32,064 bases of DNA from Spirochaetota bacterium (GTDB taxonomy: Bacteria > Spirochaetota > UBA4802 > UBA5368), in NCBI GenBank assembly GCA_025457965.1, contig JALOTJ010000026.1, positions 1-32,064 of the forward strand, given 5' to 3'. The notes below the pieces were generated by a model. It was not told the origin of the DNA and did no database searches. It saw nothing but the letters and a program-made list of their open reading frames with translations. Made by a program: the position numbers and the translations under genes. Of the stretch, positions 26,015 to 32,064 are shown piece after piece (the stretch's first letter is position 1; the number at the start of each line of letters is the position of its first letter).

Positions 26015-26641
26015 ATGATGATCATAGAGCAGATCGAAGTTACAATGATGTCGGTTTTCTGTTATCTGCTCTGCGACGAGGAGACACGGGAGGCGGCGCT
26101 CATCGATCCTGCCGGCGATTTCGACGACATTTTCGAGGTCGTCTCGCGAAACGGCGCACTGGTGCGGTATATCATCAATACGCACGGTCACTGGGACCAC
26201 ACTTCGGGCAACGCGCACGCCGCAAAAAGAACCGGAGCGACGCTTCTCGTCCACGACGCCGATGCCGAACACGCCCGGAGCGTCCCGAACAGGATACTGT
26301 CGCTCGCACGGGGAGGCGGGGTTTCTGCCGGGCCGGTTCGCCTGCTGCACGGCGGGGAGGCCATACCGCTCGGAAGCCGGGAGCTCAAGATTATTCACAC
26401 GCCCGGGCACACCCCCGGAGGCATCTGCATTCTCGCCGACGGCAACCTGTTCACCGGGGACACGCTCTTCACCGAGGGCATGGGGAGGACCGATATGCCC
26501 GGAGGGTCCTACAATGATCTCATGAACTCCATACAGAACATCATCCTTCGCCTGCCCGATGCCACTAAAATCTGGCCGGGGCATAATTACGGCAGGTTCC
26601 CGGTTTCCACCGTTAAGGAGCAAAAGCGGTATTATACCTGA
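26015..26641 (+). CDS. Metallo-beta-lactamase-fold hydrolase (glyoxalase II-like)
   Basis: A 208-residue MBL-fold hydrolase. The zinc motif is INTHGHWDHTSGNAHAAKR (HxHxDH, about residues 56-61), followed by LKIIHTPGHTPGGICILAD (third His) and NLFTGDTLFTEGMGRTDMPGG, where the bridging Asp lies. IWPGHNYG supplies the last His. The pattern and length match the ycbL/GloB-like family, which hydrolyses thioesters or related compounds; the physiological substrate cannot be read from the sequence. I start at ATG 26015 (MMIIEQIEV) because homologues begin with this strand; an in-frame start at 25952 would add 21 residues. No clear SD is seen. It is divergent from the SpoIIE-type gene and lies 17 bases upstream of the YidD gene. 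Confidence 0.9.
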   Translation: MMIIEQIEVTMMSVFCYLLCDEETREAALIDPAGDFDDIFEVVSRNGALVRYIINTHGHWDHTSGNAHAAKRTGATLLVHDADAEHARSVPNRILSLARGGGVSAGPVRLLHGGEAIPLGSRELKIIHTPGHTPGGICILADGNLFTGDTLFTEGMGRTDMPGGSYNDLMNSIQNIILRLPDATKIWPGHNYGRFPVSTVKEQKRYYT

Positions 26642-26658
26642 TCCCGGAGTAATGCCTC

Positions 26659-27060
26659 ATGAAGATACTATGGTTTTTTACCGCCGCGACCCTCATCCTG
26701 ATCCTCCTGGCCGCGGGGAACCTGTTCGCGGAGGAGTCCTATGTTCCGTGGAACGCCGACGTCAGGGTCGGCGACGAAAGCCTGCCCGCCCGGCATCCCA
26801 TCAGGACGGTTCCACGCCCGGTGTATGGAGGCCCACAGGCGGCGGGTTATCTGCTCATCCGTTTCTTCCAGGTGGTGATCTCGCCCCAGGACGGGCCAAA
26901 CTGCCGGTTCCACCCGACATGCAGCGCCTACAGCTTGGCGGCCGTCGAGCGTTTCGGCCTCCTGGCGGGCTCCCTTCTCGCCGGTGACCGGGTGCTGCGG
27001 TGCAATCCATATACGCCGCCCGGCGAAGACCCGCTGCCCCGGGAAATCCTTGGGAGATAA
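26659..27060 (+). CDS. yidD: YidD-domain protein with N-terminal signal peptide
   Basis: A 133-residue protein. The C-terminal half is the YidD family: LLIRFFQVVISPQDGPNCRF, HPTCSAYSLAAVERFG, GSLLAGDRVLRCNPY (compare 'lI.fYq..iSp..g..CRf.PtCS.Ya..Ai...G...G..l...RllRC.P'). YidD is a small membrane-associated factor that helps YidC insert membrane proteins and usually has only about 80 residues. Here it carries an extra N-terminal part, MKILWFFTAATLILILLAAG, ending near NLFAEE, which looks like a signal peptide, plus a linker (VPWNADVRVGDESLPARHP), so the domain may act outside the inner membrane. Its stop is followed four bases later by the first TPR-membrane protein, whose SD lies within this gene's end. 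No rnpA or yidC neighbour is seen, unlike the usual YidD locus. Confidence 0.9.
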   Translation: MKILWFFTAATLILILLAAGNLFAEESYVPWNADVRVGDESLPARHPIRTVPRPVYGGPQAAGYLLIRFFQVVISPQDGPNCRFHPTCSAYSLAAVERFGLLAGSLLAGDRVLRCNPYTPPGEDPLPREILGR

Positions 27061-27064
27061 CGCC

Positions 27065-27982
27065 ATGCCGTGCAGGATAACGGCGCGATACAAGGCGGCG
27101 TCATACCGCCGCCTCTTCGCGGTGGCGACCCTCCTGCTGGCGGCGCCAGGCGTGCTTTTCGCTGCCAGCGACGGTTTCGTCGACCGGCAGGCGTCGTTCG
27201 TTCGCGGCCTCTACAGGGAGGGCCGGTACTTCGAATGCATAGCCGAAACCAGGAGGCTTATGAGATATGTCCCCTCCCCGCGGCGGCATGAACTCGAATA
27301 CTTCATCAGCGCCAATTACTACCAGGCCAGGCAATACCGCACCGTCATACGGCGCCTGACCGCTCTCCCCCCCGCGTCCCCGGACCCTGCCTCGCGCCTG
27401 CTCCTCTCGCAGTCCCTTGCACGCCTCGGCGACTATGCCGAGGCGGTGCGGACCATAGAGAGCGCGGACACGTCATGGCCGGAGGGAACGATGGAACAGG
27501 AGCGCTTCATCCGGGCCGCCCAGCTATCGACGCTAGCGGGGAACTTCGCTCTGGCATACGATGAAGCTGAAAGGGGCGCGGCGAAATATCCAGCTTCCAT
27601 TCTCCCGACTTTGCGCGACGGTCTTTCGGAACACGGCACCCTTCCCTCGCGCTCAAGGCCACTCGCCGCGGCGCTCTCGGCCGTGGTACCGGGCGCCGGA
27701 CAGACATACGCCGGGCGGTATACCGACGCGATCTGGAGCGTCACCGCGGTTCTCGCCCTGGGGGCGGGCACGGCATGGGCCTGGCGACAGGGGCACCGCG
27801 GCGCGGCCTTCACCTTCGGTTTTTTCGCGACACTCGTCTACGCCGGGGGCGTCTACGGTGCGTGGAACGCCGCCGACAGCTATAACCGCTCGCGGACGGA
27901 CCGGTTCAGGTCGGAGGTGCTGCGCATGGTCCCCGAATACGAGCCGCTGCGGGGCGAATATTTCCCCGCGATATTTCGATAG
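27065..27982 (+). CDS. TPR/transmembrane protein with PGAGQTYAGR motif, first of a pair
   Basis: A 305-residue envelope protein starting at ATG 27065, preceded by GGGAGAT at the end of yidD. The N-terminus is a signal peptide (RRLFAVATLLLAAPGVLFAA). Residues about 30-190 form TPR-like helix pairs (FVRGLYREGRYFECIAETRR, FISANYYQARQYRTVIRRL, LLSQSLARLGDYAEAVRTI, LSTLAGNFALAYDEAERGA). Then comes AALSAVVPGAGQTYAGRYTD, followed by two hydrophobic helices (SVTAVLALGAGTAWAW, FGFFATLVYAGGVYGAW). The PGxGqxYxGr motif before membrane helices occurs in DUF5683/TM2-like domains. The next gene has the same plan. The function is unknown. The tight linkage to yidD suggests an envelope-biogenesis role. Confidence 0.75.
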   Translation: MPCRITARYKAASYRRLFAVATLLLAAPGVLFAASDGFVDRQASFVRGLYREGRYFECIAETRRLMRYVPSPRRHELEYFISANYYQARQYRTVIRRLTALPPASPDPASRLLLSQSLARLGDYAEAVRTIESADTSWPEGTMEQERFIRAAQLSTLAGNFALAYDEAERGAAKYPASILPTLRDGLSEHGTLPSRSRPLAAALSAVVPGAGQTYAGRYTDAIWSVTAVLALGAGTAWAWRQGHRGAAFTFGFFATLVYAGGVYGAWNAADSYNRSRTDRFRSEVLRMVPEYEPLRGEYFPAIFR

Positions 27983-28003
27983 TGTGCGGGGGAAAACGCG
28001 GCG

Positions 28004-28882
28004 ATGACGGGTGTAAATGCCAGTATTATCAGGCTTGCGGCGATGCTACTCGCGCTCGCGCTTTCCCTTCCGACCCGTGCGGTCCTGGCGGACGGTGCTG
28101 AAATAATCGCCCTCATGAAAGCGAACCTGGACAGCGGCGACTATTACTCGGCGGCCACCGAGGGCATGCGGTACCGCTTCCTTTATCCAGGCGGGCCGCT
28201 GGTACCGACCTCCCTGCTCCTTTCGGGAGAGGCCTATTACCGCGGCGGCAATTATTACGAGGCCGCTTCCGCGTTTTCCGACTGCTACCAGTCACACCGC
28301 GCCGCACCCGAAGCGGAGAGTGCGCTCATATCCCTGGGATACATTCGCCTTGCGACCGGGTCCCCCTTCTTCGCCCTGCGCACCTACCAGGAATACCTTT
28401 ATGTCTATCCCGAAGGGCGCTTTCGCGAAGAAGCGGATATTGACGCCTGTTATGCCATGGCCCTGCAGTCCGATTTTGACGGCTCAAGGTCGGCACTTGC
28501 GGTTTATGTCGCCACCTACCCTGACGGCGCCTACGGCGGCCACGCCCGGGAGCTTGAACGGCTCGTCGAGGAAGAGATCAACCGCCCTCGGAAAAACCTT
28601 GCCCTGTCCGTGGGAGGATCGATTCTCATTCCGGGATTCGGTCATTTCTACACGGGACGGTATCTCGAGGGCTTCCTCGCGCTTTTCACGAACTCGGCAT
28701 TTCTCTATCTAATTTACGACGCGTGGCGGGACGATAATAAGTTCAGAATGGCGGTATTCGGATTCGCGGGCTTTACCGTGTACCAGTACTCCCTGGTTTC
28801 CTCGGTCAGGAACGTGTACGAATACAACAGCAGGGAGCCCTTCCACCGCTCGGTACGGCTTGCCGCCCGCCGGCATTTTTAG
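28004..28882 (+). CDS. TPR/transmembrane protein with PGFGHFYTGR motif, second of a pair
   Basis: A 292-residue protein with the same plan as the upstream gene: a signal peptide (IIRLAAMLLALALSLPTRAVLA), TPR-like helices (MKANLDSGDYYSAATEGMRY, LLSGEAYYRGGNYYEAASAF, LISLGYIRLATGSPFFALRT), then SVGGSILIPGFGHFYTGRYL and two hydrophobic helices (GFLALFTNSAFLYLIYDAW; AVFGFAGFTVYQYSLV). The C-terminus (VRNVYEYNSREPFHRSVR) resembles the end of its neighbour (GAWNAADSYNRSRTDRFRSE), which supports a paralogous pair from duplication. The identity is low, so the duplication is old. It is 21 bases downstream of its partner and probably shares its transcript. Function unknown; an assembly platform for envelope proteins is a guess. 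Confidence 0.75.
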   Translation: MTGVNASIIRLAAMLLALALSLPTRAVLADGAEIIALMKANLDSGDYYSAATEGMRYRFLYPGGPLVPTSLLLSGEAYYRGGNYYEAASAFSDCYQSHRAAPEAESALISLGYIRLATGSPFFALRTYQEYLYVYPEGRFREEADIDACYAMALQSDFDGSRSALAVYVATYPDGAYGGHARELERLVEEEINRPRKNLALSVGGSILIPGFGHFYTGRYLEGFLALFTNSAFLYLIYDAWRDDNKFRMAVFGFAGFTVYQYSLVSSVRNVYEYNSREPFHRSVRLAARRHF

Positions 28883-28902
28883 CATAAAAAGGCAACAAAA
28901 CG

Positions 28903-29547
28903 ATGGGTGAATACGCAAACGGAAACACCGCCGAACCGCTTTCAGCGCTCGAGGAAAGCCTCTCGATCAACATCGGGAACCTTCTTAAAGAGCGCGACAT
29001 CGAGGCCATCGCCTCGGTCCTGCTCGAGGACACCTTCCGCGACACCGACATAATGCGCAGGGACTCGCTCGACCGCTTTCTGGATTACGCGGCCTTCAAG
29101 GCGAAAACGGGCATAGCGTACATCCCGAGCCTCGCCTATCCATCGATGCGCATTATCGACACCGAGCTCGAGAAAAAGATCATCGATCTCATCAACGAGC
29201 ATTTGTATCCCGAGATCGTCCTGCGCATACTGAAATATTTTACGAGGAACATACACGACGCCGACGCCAATCTTAATCTCGCCTGGCTGATACGCTCGGA
29301 CGCCATTATTCGCTCGCTGTATGAAACCTATGCGCGCTTTCGTCGCGATGTATTCGAGACCGATCCCGACACGCGGAGCGTCAACGTCAAGCGCATAATG
29401 CAGGCATCGCCGCGCACCGACAACAGCGTGGCATCGCCGCTTGACGCCGCGTGCCGGCTGAAGTACGTGCTTGAATTCATAGCGCTCAATCAGAACGTTG
29501 AGCACATCTACAGCAGGGAGGACCTGCTTCTTTCCACCGTGCGATAA
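28903..29547 (+). CDS. Hypothetical helical protein, 214 aa
   Basis: A soluble, mostly helical protein with ATG 28903 preceded by AAAGG. It has no signal peptide or membrane segment. Segments such as SLSINIGNLLKERDIEAIAS, LEKKIIDLINEHLYPEIVLR and CRLKYVLEFIALNQNVEHIY show an amphipathic helical bundle; there is one Cys (residue 184) and no catalytic motif. I do not recognise a family. It lies 20 bases after the second TPR-membrane gene on the same strand and may be the last gene of that operon, though it is cytoplasmic where the others are envelope proteins. It converges with the minus-strand hypothetical at 29562 with 14 bases between them. Confidence 0.65.
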   Translation: MGEYANGNTAEPLSALEESLSINIGNLLKERDIEAIASVLLEDTFRDTDIMRRDSLDRFLDYAAFKAKTGIAYIPSLAYPSMRIIDTELEKKIIDLINEHLYPEIVLRILKYFTRNIHDADANLNLAWLIRSDAIIRSLYETYARFRRDVFETDPDTRSVNVKRIMQASPRTDNSVASPLDAACRLKYVLEFIALNQNVEHIYSREDLLLSTVR

Positions 29548-29561
29548 GGCCGTGCTCCGGA

Positions 29562-30026
29562 TCAGAGCCCCGTTTTCGGAAGACGCTCTATCACCTGGTC
29601 GGCACCGAGCTCCATTTCCCTGATCGAAATGTTTTTGTATCTCTTCGAATCCTCGAAGCCTCCCAGCGCGTTGAATTCGGGTTCGTATGTCCGGATAAGC
29701 CAGAACATGACGTCCTGCATGTCGAGCATGCTCGAATCCACCACCGTGTACTTGTACTGCATGGTGCGTCCTCGCAACTGCGCGTTGATATCGGGAAACT
29801 TGGTGAAATCGGGGTCCAGAAAATTTTTAAGCGCCATTCGCAGGCCGTCGCGCCAGCAGCCGTAAAATATCAGATAACGCATCGCTCCGCGCGGCACCGC
29901 TTCGAGCAGGCAGAGTATCCCCGGCATCTCGGGAAGTATGCGGGAAGCCGAATGCTTTTCATAGGCTATCAGGCGCGACCACGCGATGGTATAAAAAACG
30001 TCCTCGTTTACGACGCTCTTCTTCAT
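29562..30026 (-). CDS. Hypothetical protein, 154 aa, paired with a Lon-N-domain protein
   Basis: A soluble 154-residue protein from ATG 30026 (MKKSVVNEDVFYTIAWSRLI). Its start codon shares one base with the TAA of the Lon-N-like gene (TAATG), so translation is probably coupled. The sequence includes HSASRILPEMPGILCLLEAV, RYLIFYGCWRDGLRMALKNF, FPDINAQLRGRTMQYKYTVV and a Tyr/Phe-rich end. The segment 'mpGi..l...v..g...yli.ygcWR.Glr..lk.fldP.ft' reads like a family of small spirochaetal proteins of unknown function, but I cannot name it. No motifs of catalysis are visible. Given the coupling, an interaction with the Lon-N-like protein is the simplest guess. Confidence 0.65.
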   Translation of the reverse strand: MKKSVVNEDVFYTIAWSRLIAYEKHSASRILPEMPGILCLLEAVPRGAMRYLIFYGCWRDGLRMALKNFLDPDFTKFPDINAQLRGRTMQYKYTVVDSSMLDMQDVMFWLIRTYEPEFNALGGFEDSKRYKNISIREMELGADQVIERLPKTGL

Positions 30027-30619
30027 TACCGCTCCATTTCTCTTTTAACCTTGAGGTCGGCGATCAGATCATCGAGCACAACGAGCAGTTTTCTCGCGCG
30101 CAGCTCAACGTTCTCCTCTATGAATATCTCATATCTCCGCGGAAACTTCAATATAAAATAATTCGATACGAAATCTGACAGCTGCGGAAGGTTCACCAGA
30201 AAGTTGAGAAGGTGGATGAGCTTGTCAGACTCGTTGACGTTTATCAGGAAGATGAGTTCCTGGGATTTTTTCCTTAAATCCTCGCGCAGGCGTTCCTGGC
30301 CGGGCCTCTCAAGCTCTTCAACGCCCTCGTATACGGCGAGGGCGAAGCTTGACGCGCGCCTCAGGCGGACACGCGATATCCCCTTCAGCTGAACGCTCCA
30401 GGCTCGCCCCTCCTGTTTGATTTCAACCACCTCCGAGAGCGTCGCCATCCTTCCGCGCGGAAACAGAATATCCAATACGGTGCGAACCGGAAGGGCCACG
30501 ACCCTGTCTCCCTGGCTGATTTTGGCGAGATTTTTGTTTTCCGAACTGAACGAAACGTTGCAGTATGGGAACACCACCTGTTTTTGAAGAAGTATTATCG
30601 GAAGAGTTTTTTCGTTCAT
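30026..30619 (-). CDS. Stand-alone Lon N-terminal (LON substrate-binding) domain protein
   Basis: The open frame runs from 31090, but ATG 30619 (MNEKTLPIILLQKQVVFPYC) is where Lon-type N-domains begin ('lPllpLr..VvFPg.v.pl.'). Residues 1-100 carry the fold: DRVVALPVRTVLDILFPRG, ATLSEVVEIKQEGRAWSVQL, and KGISRVRLRRASSFALAVYE, the 'v...eG..R..i' strand. Residues 110-197 are helical (LREDLRKKSQELIFLINVNE, FVSNYFILKFPRRYEIFIEE), as in the helical part of Lon N. No AAA+ or protease domain follows, so this is a 197-residue free N-domain, as known for COG2802-type proteins. It may bind substrates for another protease. A perfect TTGACA promoter candidate lies at 30759-30787. Confidence 0.82.
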   Translation of the reverse strand: MNEKTLPIILLQKQVVFPYCNVSFSSENKNLAKISQGDRVVALPVRTVLDILFPRGRMATLSEVVEIKQEGRAWSVQLKGISRVRLRRASSFALAVYEGVEELERPGQERLREDLRKKSQELIFLINVNESDKLIHLLNFLVNLPQLSDFVSNYFILKFPRRYEIFIEENVELRARKLLVVLDDLIADLKVKREMER

Positions 30620-30758
30620 TGTCCGCGGCCGCTTTTTTATACCGGTTACATGATCGATCCGCGTGTTTTCCGCTTCCGACCCGGATGAAGCCCGACCGGC
30701 GCTGAAGCCAAACGGCCGGAAAATCCATTCCGGCCATGCCCCGCATCGTTCGGTACGA

Positions 30759-30787
30759 AGTAAAAAAATTATTGTATTATTTGTCAA
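30759..30787 (-). promoter_or_regulatory. Promoter for the Lon-N-like gene
   Basis: Minus strand: perfect -35 TTGACA at 30782-30787, 17-base spacer, -10 TTTACT at 30759-30764 (four of six). Transcription would begin near 30752, giving a leader of about 130 bases before ATG 30619. This is the best-spaced promoter candidate in the window. Confidence 0.55.
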
Positions 30788-30845
30788 TACGTATATGGTA
30801 GACACGTGGCATAACCGAAGAATTTGAAGGTTTTCCCCCAATGAT

Positions 30846-30859
30846 CGGGGCAAGCCCCG
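30846..30859. repeat. Inverted repeat CGGGG-CAAG-CCCCG
   Basis: A perfect 5-bp GC stem with a four-base loop about 100 bases upstream of the PilZ start. No T-run follows on either strand. It could be a small hairpin in the leader of the PilZ message or a copy of a short interspersed motif; no second copy was noticed in this window. Confidence 0.45.
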
Positions 30860-30956
30860 TATTCCATGGTTTTGCGACGGCGTTGCATTAAAGTCGGTTT
30901 CCACACCGGTCGAATGTCGCGGACCGGGCGTTATACTCGTTATCGGGGAAATAACT

Positions 30957-31271
30957 ATGGAAGAAAAAAGGAAACACCTCAGGGTAAAAAAACGGCTTAA
31001 ATCGGAGGTCCATTCCGAACAGGGTGTCACCCTCAGCGCGACATTCGACATGAGCCACGGCGGCCTGTTCGTAACCACCCCCGAACCCATAGGAGAGGGC
31101 TCCGAGGTCGAGCTGGCCCTCTATCTCCCGGGCCAGGACCCCGTCAGCCTGAAGGGGATCATCCGCTGGAAGCGTGAAGACGAGTCCGAGCAAAGCAAGG
31201 CCGGCATGGGCATTGAATTCGTCGGCGCCTCGGATGAAACGATTAAATCGCTCAAGAAACACTTCGGCTGA
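30957..31271 (+). CDS. PilZ-domain protein (cyclic-di-GMP receptor candidate)
   Basis: A 104-residue single-domain PilZ protein. The c-di-GMP-binding signatures are present: the RxxxR part as RKHLRVKKRLKSEV near the start and the (D/N)xSxxG part as FDMSHGGLFVTT (about residues 31-42). The barrel strands continue with GSEVELALYLPG, VSLKGIIRWKRE and GMGIEFVGASDE, typical of PilZ ('...v..v.....giGveF.......'). Such proteins bind c-di-GMP and alter motility, biofilm or secretion through partner contacts. ATG 30957 has GGGGAAA upstream. The 3' end overlaps the convergent RapA-like gene by 20 bases (31252-31271). The many signalling genes around it (CheX, HDOD, SpoIIE) fit a motile, regulated organism, but no specific partner is identified. 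Confidence 0.92.
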   Translation: MEEKRKHLRVKKRLKSEVHSEQGVTLSATFDMSHGGLFVTTPEPIGEGSEVELALYLPGQDPVSLKGIIRWKREDESEQSKAGMGIEFVGASDETIKSLKKHFG

Positions 31272-32064
31272 GCGCGCCCGCAACCGAGATTAACACGCCG
31301 GCGCAGACCAGCCGGATCGCGGGCCCGGCCTCGAAGCAGCGCCTGTAGCCCGCGAGGAGGCGTTCACGCTCCATTTCCACCAGGTCGATTTCTTTCCGCG
31401 TTCGCGTGAGAGCGCTTCGCATATCCTTGCCAAACCATTTATGCTGACACTCCTGCCTTTCGAGCTGCTCCGAGAGCTCCCTGATCCGGGTGTTGGAAGC
31501 CTCGGTGATATTCTCGATCTCAGGATCGATTGACAGGCCGAGCGTTTCGCGGAGATCGGCAAGCCTGCGTTCCATCCTGAGCCCGATCCTGCCGCGGGCC
31601 TCGTCGAGGCAATCGCCGGCGGCGGTCATAACGCGCCGAATCTCGCTGTCGATGTCCCCGCCGGAGATATCCATCCCCTCCTGCTCTATAAACTCTCGCT
31701 CTATTTCCGAAAGCTCCTCGTCCGGCCTTCCCTTTCCATCGGCAGACACTACCATGAGCTCCTGCGTCGGAGAAAGCGCGTTAAGGGTCACCAGATAGCA
31801 AAAGACCATCCCCTTAAACGGTACCGGGGAGCGAATGAGCTTGACCCCGGTAGTCCCCCCGAACTCATCGCTTCTGCAGCGTGCAAACAGGGCATCGACC
31901 GTGCGGTGCCCGAAGGCCAGGAATTCTATGCTCTCGTTTTCGAGGGCGATCCTGCTGTCGAAGCTCCCGTGACAGGGGGCATCGAGCTTCCTGCCGCCAC
32001 CGAGGCTCTCCGTCAGAATGATGACAAGATTAAGGGGCTGCTGCGGAGAGAATCGTGATGGCTG
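31252..32064 (-). CDS. RapA-like SNF2-family ATPase, C-terminal part (5' truncated)
   Basis: The minus frame is open from the window edge to TGA 31252-31254, 270 residues; an internal ATG at 31809 is not the true start. The edge part reads SRFSPQQPLNLVIILTESLG, then CHGSFDSRIALENESIEFLA and FGHRTVDALFARC, matching the C-terminal region of RapA/SNF2 helicases ('GtF.r..al....eleflafGHplvd.ll'). The rest is a long coiled-coil region (RRLADLRETLGLSIDPEIEN; RIRELSEQLERQECQHKWFG) and ends AIRLVCAGVLISVAGALS, a hydrophobic stretch unusual in RapA. RapA recycles RNA polymerase; SNF2 relatives also occur in defence islands, but no defence gene is visible here. The helicase motifs lie outside the window. 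Confidence 0.72.
   Translation of the reverse strand, partial: QPSRFSPQQPLNLVIILTESLGGGRKLDAPCHGSFDSRIALENESIEFLAFGHRTVDALFARCRSDEFGGTTGVKLIRSPVPFKGMVFCYLVTLNALSPTQELMVVSADGKGRPDEELSEIEREFIEQEGMDISGGDIDSEIRRVMTAAGDCLDEARGRIGLRMERRLADLRETLGLSIDPEIENITEASNTRIRELSEQLERQECQHKWFGKDMRSALTRTRKEIDLVEMERERLLAGYRRCFEAGPAIRLVCAGVLISVAGALSRSVS

Larger units (their letters stand above)
30620..30956. other. Divergent intergenic region, AT-rich, with minus-strand promoter and a GC hairpin
   Basis: This 337-base gap has no convincing gene; the minus-strand frame that runs through it has no family match and is upstream of the true Lon-N start. About 30758-30800 is AT-rich and holds the minus-strand promoter. 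An inverted repeat CGGGG-CAAG-CCCCG lies at 30846-30859, with the sequence immediately before PilZ less ordered. A plus-strand promoter for the PilZ gene is expected here, but I cannot place one with confidence. Confidence 0.6.

Noticed and set aside
30620..31090. N-terminal extension of the Lon-N-domain frame
   Set aside because: It crosses the AT-rich promoter region and the divergent PilZ start, and has no homology to Lon; the family start is at 30619.
31252..31809. A complete 185-residue protein from ATG 31809
   Set aside because: The frame stays open to the window edge and the upstream codons match RapA-type sequence, so this is only the end of a larger gene.

Overview
The window is a 32 kb, GC-rich, densely packed bacterial chromosome segment. 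I see no tRNA, rRNA, CRISPR array, insertion sequence or phage gene. The gene content points to a Spirochaetota-like Gram-negative organism, possibly near the Leptospirales. The reasons are a histidine-kinase-type ATPase fused to an HDOD domain, a DUF115/MptE-like (motility accessory factor) protein beside an LPP20/FlgT-like secreted protein, a CheX-family phosphatase, a LolA-like carrier, an outer-membrane beta-barrel and many TPR proteins. The phylum is inferred from content only.

Layout. 1-636 is the 3' part of a P-loop ATP-binding protein. 657-1148 (-) is an unknown protein. 1402-4861 (+) carries a LolA-like protein, a beta-barrel protein and a ComEC/Rec2 protein whose C-terminal hydrolase part looks degenerate. 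5018-10875 (+) is a signalling and envelope block: HATPase-HDOD, DUF115, LPP20/FlgT-like, a single-pass membrane protein and a BamD/YbgF-like TPR protein. 10878-12847 (-) has CheX, a PpiD/SurA-N-like chaperone and a 55-residue Trm112/UPF0434 protein absent from length-filtered ORF lists. dnaE follows at 13029-16469 (+). After it come a receiver-like hypothetical (-), a zinc-ribbon methyltransferase (+), panC with an overlapping lipoprotein gene, a SlyD-like FKBP with a cysteine tail, and a stand-alone methionine-synthase-activation-domain protein (+).

21411-25763 (-) reads, in transcription order, SpoIIE/RsbU-type phosphatase, psd, cytidylate-kinase-like protein, a beta-propeller-like protein and a TPR protein. 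A strong hairpin sits just before psd. 26015-28882 (+) is a metallo-beta-lactamase hydrolase, a YidD-domain protein with its own signal peptide, and two TPR/transmembrane proteins sharing a PGxGxxYxGR motif. The right end holds an unknown protein (+), an unknown protein plus a stand-alone Lon N-terminal domain (-), a PilZ protein (+), and the C-terminal end of a RapA-like SNF2 ATPase (-) running off the window.

Most genes are housekeeping or envelope functions. The parts most worth a second look are the terminator/SD-pairing element before psd, the substituted motifs of the SpoIIE-type phosphatase, the HATPase-HDOD/DUF115/LPP20 block, the YidD plus paired TPR-membrane cluster, and the free-standing corrinoid-reactivation-like protein beside a Cys-tailed SlyD. 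I did not find a clear defence system or mobile element.
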